Source: Sympetrum striolatum
Taxonomy: Eukaryota; Arthropoda; Insecta; Odonata; Libellulidae
DNA: 64,000 nt
NCBI GenBank assembly: GCA_947579665.1
Contig: OX388349.1
Coordinates: 26,692,459 to 26,756,458, forward strand
Reading direction: 5' to 3'
Within the stretch, counting starts at the first letter, position 1. Every line of letters begins with the position of its first letter. Under the pieces are notes generated by a model. It did no database searches, had not been told where the DNA came from, and worked only from the letters and a program-made list of their open reading frames with translations. The position numbers were made by a program, and so were the translations under genes. Below are positions 24,641 to 37,700 of this stretch, in pieces.

Positions 24641-25637
24641 TGTCTAATTATTTAAAAAGGATTGTTTTACAACTGGTTTCATCTTTTAGTAAATTGTTCT
24701 AGGTGAGCTTTGTACATATGCACGGGGATATCACTAGTATTGGAGAAGGATGAGGGAAATTGATTCAAAGGGGTAAGGATTTATTTAAGATTAAAGAGTA
24801 AATATTCTTAATTTATTTTACTTTACATTTTGTAGTAAAACAATCACCCATTTATTTCAATACGCTTCTCCTTGGAGTATAATATCTCATCTCTTAGTTC
24901 TAATGTTTTTAGCTACATGTGCATTAGTTAATTACACCCTTGGGTCCAATTGCATTTCAACATGCAGCTCCTCTAGCTTTTTATTTCTGTGACCAGACCA
25001 CTCGATTTGAAACGTTTTCCGAGTTTGTTCCATGTCTGCAGCATGTACCAATGGGGGAGAGAGGTCTAAAGAAAGTGTCCGAGCCCTAGCGACGGCTAAT
25101 CAGGCCCCTAGCAACTGTCAGGGCGCCGCTCCACCGCGACGCCGTAATCTGCGTCCCATGCGGTTTCATCCTGAAGAAGAGCTTCGTTTGCCTGACACAA
25201 TGGAATGGAACCGATGGCTGACCCATCATCTACTTTTTAAATTCGACCCTCTGAGGAGGTGCGCTGGAAGGGCAAGAAACTCATCGCTATAAAAATCTCC
25301 TTCTTCGGGCCTAATTAAAATTAGAGAAATGCTACCTTACGTACATTTATGGTTTGCATTTATAAAATGAAATAATTCGTATCCTTTTCGAAGTTTGCAT
25401 TTTTAAATTTCAAACCTTATTCAAATGAAAGAAAGGGAATCTTAAATTGGATTTTAGTTTACATTGCTATGATTGAATGAGTTCGATCTCTTTTCTTAGA
25501 ATCAAATAAAAACTGTGAAAGACATGATGAAATTTACCCTGGATACTCTTCCTTCAAACTCAACATGTTCTGAATGATATTTTCTGAACGCTATTTAAAT
25601 CGACCAGAAACAAAACCTAGTAACGTATTTCCCACAT
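24641..25637. other. Mostly non-coding; one GC-rich ORF
   Basis: Contains the GC-rich ORF listed at 25032-25292. The remainder is AT-rich with nothing recognised. Confidence 0.4.
25032..25292 (+). CDS. Unrecognised GC-rich 86-codon ORF, possible exon
   Basis: I do not recognise the product. The frame lies in the most GC-rich stretch of this part of the window and encodes an Arg- and Pro-rich peptide (APPRRRNLRPMRFHPEEELR, then LPDTMEWNRWLTHHL). TTTGTTCCATGTCTGCAG ending at 25041 resembles a splice acceptor, and GAGGTGCGC near 25255 a weak donor. No signal peptide or membrane segment is visible. It could be an exon of a dispersed gene, a conserved non-coding element, or chance. Base composition is the only real support. 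Confidence 0.2.
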   Translation: MSAACTNGGERSKESVRALATANQAPSNCQGAAPPRRRNLRPMRFHPEEELRLPDTMEWNRWLTHHLLFKFDPLRRCAGRARNSSL

Positions 25638-25715
25638 ATTTTTATTCACAGACCAGCTTCGACTCTTACGATTGATGATGGTCACAACGATCAAAAATAG
25701 TCGTTGAATAAAAAT
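25638..25715. mobile_element. Penelope-type terminal inverted unit (copy 1)
   Basis: ATTTTTATTCA at 25638-25648 is repeated as its exact reverse complement at 25705-25715. Inside are GACCAGCTTCGACTCTTACG and TTGATGATGGTC, then GACTATTTTTGATCG on the opposite strand. The copy at 44.6 kb starts with the same 11-mer, also has GACTCTT at the matching place, and has a better-kept CTGATGA/GAAAC core. Penelope-like elements commonly end in such units, which can hold hammerhead ribozymes. Here the core is decayed (TTGATGA instead of CTGATGA, CAAAAA instead of CGAAAC). Confidence 0.5.
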
Positions 25716-28700
25716 CTTTGTAAAATACTGAGTTTAGTTTTTAGTTGCTCTTCCTTTAAATCTTAAAGATCAATTGGAAGGGTCAGTTATGATAATTTTT
25801 TTGCAAATGTAAAAACTGCCAAATAAATAGTGGATATATATTTTGATGACATTGATTTTTAAGTTGAATATCCAGTTGCAGACAATTAATACCTATAAAG
25901 ATACATCTGTATCCAAAAAGAATGTATTTAATTTTGTGAAGTGAAACAATACTAATAAATAAAAAGTACTTACTTTCTAGAGAGATAAGATATTATTGAA
26001 TTGGGTATGTATTGCCTCGAAAACAATCATATTAAACGAGTTTCTTTAATTATATGATGTTGTATCCGTTTAACATTAGGATACTTGGCAATAATTGAAA
26101 TGAATTTCTTAGTTTTTTTTATCAAGTTTGGTATTTACCTTTCCAAAAATCATCTTTTATTTACCTAAAATATTGGTCCAGCGTAAAAATATTCAGTAGA
26201 TGAATCGTGCAGACACAATGGAAAGAGTTTTCATGGAGGCAAAGTGCACCTAAAACGGCACCAATCAATTTGGTGCACGTTTGAATTTAAAGGAGTTCTC
26301 TGGTACTTCCTCCCTTTATTTTTCAATTTTCAATTCCAGATTCCATCGAACAAACTAAACCTTCGAAAAAACTCTCATATTAATATTGTATTTATTTTTC
26401 ATCTCTCTGTATGAATTCAATGTTCCATTTGGGCGGTTGATGACTGGATCCATTTCAATGACATCATCCCTGAGTGGATTACATATGACCCGCTGAATCT
26501 ATTCAAATTTAATCTTTCATGAATCCTATGATATCCAAGGAAATTAGCGATAGAATTAAGGGAAATGACTCAGGGAATAGATTCAAAATAGTAAGATATT
26601 GAAATCCAAAAACCTGAAGTAGAAAATACATGCGTTTAAATGAAGCGTAAATATTGGAGCAATTTACCAATAGAAATTCAGATTCTTCATCTAGAAATTA
26701 TTAGTTACAAGATTGCAATTATCTATTTAGGCAAGTAAGTTTGTAGGCAACAAAATGCAAGAGAATTGGGGGAATGTCTGGTTGGGTGATGTACGGTCGA
26801 GAGTTTGTAAACTTCCCAACCACTGCGATATTAACCTTGATCCTTCCTCAGCTGCAATACAACTTATCTATCCGGGAAACAACGTCTAATAAGTGGCTGA
26901 TATGTGCTTCTTATGTCCGGTGGCTTCCTTTTCAGCTTATCATTAGATTAAAATAACTGATTGACTTTCACTCAAGTGTACAAGAATTGAGAATTTCTCT
27001 TCTTTCGATGAACAGAAGTAATTAAAACTTTAGCAAAAATGCACAAATATGCGTTATATTCCCTAAATTTGAGTTTGCTACTAGAAAAACTGCAGTAAAG
27101 TTGATATACCGCCATTTCATCAAAGAATTTTACAATGTTACAATCGTTAAAATTTGTTTTTCGAAGCTCCCTTTAAGTAAACTATCTGGCATGATAGAAA
27201 TTGAGAGATAACTGAGCTAACGAGTGAATCAACGAAAGGCTTAATCGCATGATGAATATGTTGTTGTACTTGTCATTCAATGAACGAGACTTTGCAAGGG
27301 TGATTTTGTGCATTAAGTCAACTAAAAACGGCCGAAATGTAATACATTATTGTTCTATTCTTGCCTTCTTTGTATATAACCTTATAATCGTTTTCATTGA
27401 TTTACTTTATTCGGGATACTGTGTCGAAAAGAATCCTTTTGAAAGTAGATTTTGGCCACTGCATATGATTCTGGAACCATTTACCTACGTTACGAGAGGT
27501 TCAGCTGTCGACCTAGATGATTTTATCGTATGGTATTCTCTTGGTTATTTAATACTCCTCATCTCGTATAAAAGTGAATTACACCAGTATTGCCTGAGGA
27601 ATAAAATTTTATGCATGAAAGCCATGCAGAGAGCAGAATATTAGATCGGTGGGTTATGACCGACATTTCTTTTGGCCACTGCATTACCCGCCTGTGGTGT
27701 CTATATATCTGGTTTAACGATTTCCAAGCAAGCCGCTCTTATATAACAATACAATATACGATGGGATTAGTACGAATAAAGAGTGATATTTTAGTTCAAA
27801 GTGTACGATAATAGCTCTGTTGAGGCGGGACATTAAAATTTGATGAATGGTTCGGGAGATTTATTTCGACGTATACTTTCCCAATAAATTTTCCATTCAC
27901 CTCATCCCTAAATCAGAACGACAGCTTCCGCCAATTGAGGGTAAAAATTATGGCGCCCTTGAATGCTATGACCATCCCTCATACTGATAAAAATTAAAAT
28001 GTTAATTACGTTTTAGGTTCTATTCGTTGTGGAAAATATGAATTATTTTTACTAACTGTGACACTCGAAGATATTTTTAACTAATACTTCGGTTATTATA
28101 CCTCCCTTATGTGTTATTAATTGATTAAAACATCGAAGGATGTAGGCTATGTAGCTTTATAATTGTTTGTTGATGTGAACGTTTAATTTGTTTTTATTTT
28201 CATACGATTTCAATTCTGCTTAAATTATCAAATATTTTTTACTATAAAAAGGATCGAAATGTTGTCAAAATAAAAAATATGTCAATGAAGTAATGATTTT
28301 TAGCGTTTTATGGCAATTTTTATTCCTCTAATGTAACTCTGTAGTTAAATATTTTGTGGTGGATATTAATTTTCAATATAGCAATAAATACTAGTATAAT
28401 TTTAAAATATAGTAATAGAATAATGTAATTTAAATGCTACATAGATGTATGCTACATGGTGTAATTTTTGGAAGTGAAAATATGCTTGCAATGTCTCCTT
28501 AGGCTAACTCGTGGACTTTTGAATGATCTACGTAAAATTTTTCACAACTTATACCGCATTAAATAGTATTTAATGCAATTCCACAAAACGTTTCTCTGCC
28601 TAAGACTTTCATTTCGACTATTTAACGATAAAGTGTTTTATAATTACGAGAATTATTACTAGAAAAATTTTTAGCTTTACCTTTATTAAAATAAAGAAAT

Positions 28701-31700
28701 TTAACCTATGGTGGAATAAACTGAACGGTCGTATGCTTCGTTTATATTTAGACCAAAAATTTATCCTGCTCCAGACTGCAAGGTTAGAACGCATTTTCAT
28801 TTGAATTCATTGAGAATGTAGCAGAGTACTAAATACGCCCAGAAGCAATGGGTTGTGGGTAAGGATATTTCGTAGATGGGAAAATTCGCAGTGAATTTAA
28901 GAGTGGAGAGGATATGGACTTTATTGGGCGACGCCTGCGGTAAGTCACCGGTCGAGGGCAGCGCGAAAAAAGAGCGAAATGGAAAGAACGTGTTTGCAAA
29001 GAGAAGAGTATCTTCAGGAGGGTTTTTGGAAAGGATTTCGAACCCTTAGAAAAGATATGGATTTCGATAATCGAAGGGTCAGAAGGGTAGGACCGAATTT
29101 GGAGCATTTATTTTTTAATACCTCCAAGAATGGGCTGAATGACCGTATCCTCCATTCGCGTGAGATGAAGAGGGGATTATAAGGGAGATATTCGGGAAGT
29201 TGGTCGCTCTCCGAGATGGAGAGATGTAGATCCAAAGATTCGAAACGTTTTCACAAGTGATGAAAATGAAGAGGGATCGTGTCAAAATTCGGAATGAGAT
29301 TTCCCTCGATATTGGAGAGATTGCTCTTCGGAGGATATTTTCGGTGGAAGTGTGACGTTTGATAGATACATACGTCGATATACAAAATAGTTTTCTTCCC
29401 AAATGGATAGGCGTTGAAGGCAATTGGATAACAAAAGCGATATGCCGTAAGAACTAGAGATTGTATCCTTAAGAAAGTGTCTGTCCTTGTGAGAACATTA
29501 AAATGGTTTCTTTATTGCATTTTGTACAAGGAGATAGAGTGACAGGTTTTAAATTAACACTTTCAATAGTCATGGAAAATTGATTTCACACCGGTACCCC
29601 TGATCTAAATCGGGACCTTGGGAATTAATTTTAGAACATAATTCAAGTTTCATTATCGAGAAATAGTATACAGTTACAATTTCATTGTGGTGAATTATTT
29701 TTAAATTGTCAAATAAAATTCAATATTGCAAATGCTCTACGCGAGATAAATAATTATGGTATATTCAACCTAATCCATCGCAAACCTTGCCTAGTAACAT
29801 TTCTCCTTTTATTTTAACGAATTACTGTACCATATCCATATATTTCTGCATCTGTTATAAGAAATTCTATGTCATGAAAATGGTGAGTTTTGTTTATATT
29901 TATACAATCATTTAGTAATAAAACGTTGCAATTTGGTTTGTATACCTGCTGGCAACTGTCTGGAGAATGTAAGAAAAATATTGACCATATCTGTCCGGAA
30001 TTCGAACGCAAATGGGAGAAAAACCCCTCCGAAAAACTCTCGTGGACATGACATACTTTATAAATATTTAATAAAGCAATTAATAGTTACATAGAGTGAA
30101 TAAATCTAAACACATCAATGATTACACAGAGTTATTACAATACCTTCACTGAGCACACTTGCAATTAATATTTCAATAAGTCATAAATTATATATGAATT
30201 CATTAACCATAGTATCAGTTTGTTGCTCCATCTTTAATACCACATATACCTAAGGCATCTAAAGAGCAGTTTTAAGTAAATATTCATTGGTAATATTTGT
30301 TCTTAAAATGTTCTGACTCTTGGTATTAGTCGTAGGATGTTGTATGATATAATCTTTTGCATCAAAAATTATTTTAACTTTACGTGTCTATTGACTTTAT
30401 ATTTAAAGTGTAGTATCCAAAGATGAATAAAAGTTTTCTTCTGAGTGTTTGCGTTCATTTTAAATTCGGTGGCAAAATTTTGGTATTTTCAGATAAGGGC
30501 GAAATTTCTAAGTATAATGAAATATCTCTGCAGTAGACTATGATAGTACTATTCTGTATAAGGCAATGGATGTTTCTAACTTACGTCATCCCACAAAAGC
30601 TTTTATCACTGTAGAGAAGCTTTTATTCACGAAGCATTGCATTTATCTCACATGTGATGTACCATCGATTGCAATTCAGCGAATCACACATCGTCATGAT
30701 ATCGCGAGTATTCTAACAACGAAGAGTCAGCCCGATTCAATTAATTCTCTCTGCACGATTTTTATTTCATTCAAATCTCTGGCGGCGGCGCATTCGTCCG
30801 TGTTTTAATTGGAGCCGTGCTCGAAAGCGTGTTCGAACGGAACCCGTTGTCATGGTGAATAATTAAAGTTTTCGAATCAAAATATTCCTTAACGCGACGC
30901 ATTGTTTTCGGCACTATTTTTTGTCAAATGGAACGGAAAGCTCCGGCGGCAGTGCCGTTGATTCCCGTCTTCATTTCGTTTGGAGACAAATCCGTCGAAG
31001 CCTAAAGAAGAAGTGAATTATCGAAGCGAAAGGGGTCGATTTTGCCGAAAACAGTTTGAGGAATGGCGTCCATTGAGATACTCAGGTAAATACGCAGTTC
31101 CTATTAACGGCAAGGTCACCTGTGTGCCACTTGGGTGTAGAGGAACGAGGGAGCTAATTTTGGGGCTATTGGGTGGATGAAATGAGATTATATTCCTCAA
31201 ATTCATTTAGGAGTCGCATGAATTCAATTTGTATAGGTTGATCCCATGAAAGGCCATAAAAATAACCAAAGTACAACCTATGGAAGATAATGTTGCTTTA
31301 ACAGTTGGTTCGCTAAAGAGATTTATAATCAAGGAAGAAAGTAACAGAAATCCGTAATAAAATGTTGATTTTATGCTTTAAAATATGATATATTTTAAGT
31401 AACGTTTCCATGATTTGTTCAATTACATCAATATTTTGAGTTGTATACCTCAGAGGCATAGGAATTGTGATTCCTTGGAGTATAAAAGACTCACATCCTT
31501 CAAAGCCTATTCGTGTGGCCTACCTAATTTAACACGTTTACTGCTACTGGTTATTTTTGGATGACTTACTCCTGTGTGGCTAAGTTTTTTCTAGGTTTAT
31601 GGATTACACTGGAATGAAATTCATAAAAATTTATTATTCAAAGTATCGAAGAGCAAGACATAGGTTTATGGATTTTCACACTGCCCCTGTGTGAAGAATT

Positions 31701-34700
31701 ATATCTTAAGTGCTCAAAATAGAGGCGGAAGATTTCATTAAAAAAATTAAGTAGGGTAGTAACAGGGAACTCTGGCGCGTCCTTGATAGTGTATTAAGGT
31801 ACAATTCAACCGAATCTAATTTTCGATTAAACAGTATGACCCTTAAAAGTTTGCCATCACTTAAAAGCTGCAAATAATTTCGGAAATGTAAGAAGTTTTA
31901 CTATGTTTTCTTAGAATCTTTTCGTATTTCAATTGCCAAATTTTGAATAAAGATGGAAATATGGAGTGAGTTAGCCGTGGTATCACAACACAATGGACAC
32001 TTATTATTATTAATATTATTACGGGCAGGTATTTTCTCGCACATTCATCTGCCACCACTTACCCTTTTCAGATGAAAAGTGAATACGCTAACTACCTTTT
32101 TTAAACATCAAAATTGACGATTTAACTTTGCAATGAAGGATTTAGAATCCCGATCACGTAATGAAATATGTGGATGCAATAGAACTCAATCGATTGTTTG
32201 AGTTTCATTAATAATGATTATCGTAATTAAGTACGTGTCAATTTTCTTCGTTTGTTTTGATTTTCATCTATTGGATGGTCATCAGTTGATTTGTGAAACT
32301 GATCTTTGAAAGAATTTATGGTTCGTCAGTTCTTGAGTTTTTAAATTTTTAAATTAGATTTCTATGCGCAAGTTAATCCAATTTGCCTTTTTCTGCTATT
32401 TTAGGGAAAATTAATTCCTATTTAGTTTGACATCTATGAAGTTATTAGATCAGCCAGTATATATGTATCAATAGTTTTTACAAGGACAAAAAGTATTTCA
32501 TAAAAAGGCAATCATACTAAAATAGGATTAAATTTGACATTAATATATATTTATTATAATCGTTAAATTATTTTACTAAAATCGAGGTAAGTTAAGTCTT
32601 CGATCATAAAATTTGACGATAGTATTAATGGTAACTATAATGGAATTATATGATTATGCATATTACTGGGCGAAACCTTTGGCTGTATTAACAGTGGTAA
32701 TATCTATTTAATGGGAAAATAAATATTTCCATTATGTATTTTATTTACTCTAGCTCGGCCTAGTTATTTTCTCCTAAAACTTTTAGCAATAATGCTTTTT
32801 AATTATATTAGTATCGATTAGTAATTATGTTAAAACATTAGTAATTAAATTTGTATTTTATTTATGTTAGTATATTTTATATTAGTTTTGATAAACTCGT
32901 TGATCTTGGAGAAACCACGTTGAAGAAAGAGAAAAGAGGTAAAGTTAGGTAGAGCTAGGGATTGTTTTGAATTTCATTTTCTCCTTGATCCAATTATCCT
33001 TCACGAAAAAAAAAACATTTCAATTATGGATTTGAATTCAGTGACATATTTCTAGAATTACAGATCTTCTCTCTACTGTTTGATAATCCTTCAGAAGTTG
33101 GATCTATGTTAGGAAGTATTAAGTTCATTGTAAAACTCTTTCCAAGTAATGCTCCACAAATGGTAATTTTTCAGGGTTTACGAAAGGGAAAAAAGAATAC
33201 TGTTGAGGCGTTATTCCCTTAAATTGGCTTCATATTATTCAGTAACCTACTCGCAGGATTCCACGAAGCTTTGGAGGATTACATTCTGTAACAGATGGAA
33301 TAATTGATTTCGTAGGTCCGCATGTGCTTCTTCAAATAGACACTCAGTTAAGTCATCAGTGGAATTGGCTATGCGGATTAATATGCGAGATGCAATATCC
33401 TGAGCATTACCCTCTATGAATCCAATGAATTCATTAAGTATTCATAAAGGTTACGTTTGGATTATGAAGATGAATGAATGAATATTTAATGGCTTTACTT
33501 TCATCCCATAAACATTTGCAGATCACGTTTTAATTACAATAAGTATAATTGACTACTGTGATTTAAACTTTGTTTAAGGAGGACCTAGTATCCAAATTAA
33601 GCTATTTAATGTGAGTTTATATTTTTTAAGAAATCTGTCTTTCTCAGATCTGTGTTACCACATGAACTATACTTCTTTAATTACTATATTAATATTGACT
33701 GTGAGGGAAAAAATTCCAATATTTGAGGTTGGTTGGAGCTAATGAATCGATTGGAGGTCAATGGAAAAAATTTAAGTCAAATTTAATTACTCAGTGTTTA
33801 AAAAATAAAGAAAAGCGGAATATTATTCGCGGCAACGTAGATTTTAGAGAGAGATGTTTCTGATGGAATTTTAAGAAAACAATGAGTGTTTCCGAAATAA
33901 CAGATAAGTTTTTTAATCAACTCATCTGAGATTGGTCTCCCTCCTCGCGCTCTAAAATTTTTCATTATTCTTGCTCCGATTTCTCAGCCGTGAATAAAAA
34001 ATAAGTTACTCTAGCAAGATCCATTTTTCATCATATATAGATATGTATTTAACATTATCATAGGTGCAATATATTATGCAAATGCAGGAAAGAAGATACA
34101 GAGAACACATATATGAAAAGTAGTGTATGGTAGAGGCATTAAAGAAAGGCACTCCTTCTCAAATAGGAATAAATCAATGAAAGCAGATCAGAAAGTCGTC
34201 TGAAAATGGAATCCTTCGAGAATATCGAACTCTAAATATACGGCTCAGTTCTTCCATATTCATTTTTTCTGTATATGTTTCTTTGAGATGGTTGGTGGTT
34301 GTGGATAGATGGGTTTCTTCCGAAGAAAGGTTTTCAGGAAGACAGAGCAGACAAAAGAGTGGAGATAAGCTGAGATGAGATCTTTTTTAATTCTCGTGGT
34401 TCGTGAGGCGGTGAAAGCCTAAGAATATTTGGGATGGACTCAGGATGTCTGAAGATGGTTTGTGAAAATGATAAAACCAATTCCTCTTCTTCTTCGATGC
34501 TCTCATATGCTTCTTTTTCATCAACTCCTTGTAGTACTACTTCATTTATCTCCCTATCGGACCATTTATCTTTAACCTTCAGCTCTACCAAGTTGCGAAA
34601 GCATCAATCCTATCTCTCTCTATGACTTCTAAGGTCCATGCTCCATACCCTTTAAGAGCAGTGCTTCTGACATTTACTTCTAGAAATATTAACCTCAACT

Positions 34701-37700
34701 CTAAATTCATGTTTCAATAATATACCCCGTTGTAGGAAGTATGCGATTCTTCCCTGTTCAAATTTACTCTATATAGTATATGGACTACCCTAAACATCAA
34801 GAGTAACATTATAGTAGAAAGAAAGGAAGATATACAAGTGGTTATTTCGGTTGTACATTTTAGAAGGAAATTCCCCAGAGAGTGGGAACGATTCCATGAA
34901 ATAATAGATTTAAAAACCTCTCTTCTTGTGAGGTTATTGCCATGGATTCTTATTGCGCTAGCTTTTCGTTTCGATAAAGAATCGCTCCCTGTAGAGTCTT
35001 GATCTTTCCCTGAAAGTTGTCTCAACTTCCCTTTTTCTTCTGTGAGATTAGAAGTTAAACTCCATGATAGAGATATTTTAAGTGACTTCTTGAATTTTAC
35101 CAAGATCTGACGTGAAATTTTTTAATTGTGCTATTGTGGACACAAGGCATTAACATTACACAAATTTAATACATTTTACTAATCCGAAGAAATGATTGCA
35201 AATTTTTGAAAGCAACGGGCTCCTATATGAGTTTTATGTTGCTCAAAGATTAAATATTATGGAATTATGCTCATGGTAGAAATATTAGAGACCATTACAG
35301 ATAATAAATCATTTAATGTAGTACAAGGCACTTTACTAAGTGAGGTTAAACCAGAGTAGATTTCTCTTTTCATTCTTCACCATTTTGTTTTTCCATTAAA
35401 ATTAGTATGCGCTTAAGATTTACTTTTTTGGAAAATTGCAATAAAGAATATAAAATATAATTTTATGTAAGAAGCATGGAAAGAGTTTTAAAGAGAAAAA
35501 CCAAACTATGTTGTTTTCCACATAAGGGCAGAAAAAATAACCTTGTTTAAAGTATCAGTCATGAATAAAAAGTGGCCGAAGTAATTAAAAATAAATTGCC
35601 TTTATCCTGTACAGACAGATAAATGAGGTGCATACCATCTATTTGGAGGCAAAACTTAAACTGGGAGCTTGTTGTAAAAGTTAGTAAACAAGTTATTAAC
35701 TTAAAAGAGATTCAGATTGAGAAGTCTCATTTTCCATGAGCCCCATCGTCACTGTTAATAAAACTATACATAAATTGAAACTCAATAGTATGCAGAGATT
35801 AGCTAGGAAAGAAAATAGAGGGTTTTGTGAAAATATAGATAAAATTGATGTCCAGGATGAAAGGTTTTCTACAGAAAAACCGCATACGTAAGCCGCAAAA
35901 AATTGCATGAATTTTTTTCATTTTATTTTTTGGTGTTCAGACCTTGACTAAATTCTTCGTAACGTAATCAAGGAATAGAGTCCAAGCTTGATTAAGAGCG
36001 TAACCATGGCGCAATCTCTTGAGTTACCTTGATACGTAGGTGAAGATGGGTTGCTACGTCCCTTCGAAATGAATATGAGAAACGAACAGAATCAGCAACG
36101 TAATACTTTCAAAATCCCTCTCAAACTAAGTTATCCTCCAGATTTTTTCTCAATTTTCTCTCCGCCGTTTCCAAATTTCCATTCCGTTCTATCCTTTCTT
36201 TTTCTAAATCCCCTTCACAACGCCTTCTATCGCTCTCCACTACTGCAAATCTGATAGCGTCTACGAGTGATTTTTCATTTTCGGCAGTAACTCCGGAGGA
36301 AAAACCGATGGTTCCAATTTCTTCCTCGTTATGCAAGCAATCTAGGATGGTTAACTTTTTCCCTTATCCGCAGGCTACGGGGGGATGACACCAGATGGCT
36401 CTGATACATTTGTCCACGGAAAATTACGGGAGGGTGTCGGGCTTGACGATGGAGTTTGCCTGCGTTCCCACAATCAGCATTTTCACTTAAAGTTCTTCAG
36501 ACGATGAAAATGTTGGATTTTTACATGCTGACGCTCAGAGGCTCAGAATAGAATCCACTGACCTCTTGCTTTATTGCAGTACAATGGATTTCAGCACTTT
36601 CTACGAACAGTTCTGTTGAAATTAATTTCAAAATCCTTCTGTGGATGAAGCATGGGTATAAATGTTCCGTATATATATATACGTTAGAATATATTTATAA
36701 TCAAATTCAATTTATTAATTAATAGCTGCTTCCAATTTTTTCGGTTAGTATTAAATTGAAGTAACAAAATCTAACTATATCATGCAGCTTTTCCGAAGCA
36801 AATTTATGTTGACTTATGATTTTGAACGATCAGTAAAAGTAAATAAAAATAGCTTTGATGTAGTTATTCTTTGCACTGAAAAAAAGCCACTCATGAAGTG
36901 ACTCTTGTGAAGTACGTACATATTTTACTTCCCATCACGCTTTAACTCAAGATTCCAATAATTAGTGGTCACGTATGAGCACTTACAAGGACTTAGTGTA
37001 AATTTTACTTTTATGAGTAGGAAGATTGGAGAAACTATTTTTTTTTAATTGGAACAATATTTTATATTGTGATAGTTCATATGTGGATAGAAAATGTGCA
37101 TTCTTGTCCATAAGAATTAGTGTATTATATAGTTAGTATATAATGAGTAAGCAATAAATTGAAGTTGAAAGAGAGAAAAGCAATAAATATTTTAAAAAGC
37201 CTATGAAAATATCTTCAGTACTTTTCCATAAAATATTATATCCATTGACGTCATCACCAGACATTGCGTTCCCAAAATTATCATATGTTCGTTTTAGTTC
37301 TGCCTTTTATAATATCTCTCTCGATAAATTTATAATGACATCCATTTCAGTAGCAGCTAATTAAATTTTGATTAACATAATATAGGAAGGGCCTATCCGC
37401 TGTTGTTGACGATATCCAAAACTCATCTAATTGAGGAATAACTTCGAAAAACCAGATTGAACTTATGTTACAAGGCTTGCAAACTTTACGTTTCAAGTTT
37501 TTCAGGTCTTGAAGTTCGTAGAAAAGGCATATTGTTTTTCCATTGCTCCTTTGCCTTCTTTGGCAATCTTTGCTACTTCACTGCCATTGCGTCACTTTCA
37601 AAGTTGAACATTTCTGAACATGCTTATGAAAGGAGCAACGTTGAAATTTTTTAAAAACAAAATATACATAAAGATGTAATTTACTGGGAAACATATGGAA

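Noticed and set aside
28829..29423. Cluster of overlapping ORFs on both strands
   Set aside because: All frames share one purine-rich, stop-poor stretch; composition explains them.
34334..35103. Two neighbouring minus-strand ORFs (85 and 129 codons)
   Set aside because: No motif, different frames, no splice sites linking them convincingly.
36669..36684. CGTATATATATATACG palindrome
   Set aside because: A simple TA repeat; palindromy is expected from low complexity.
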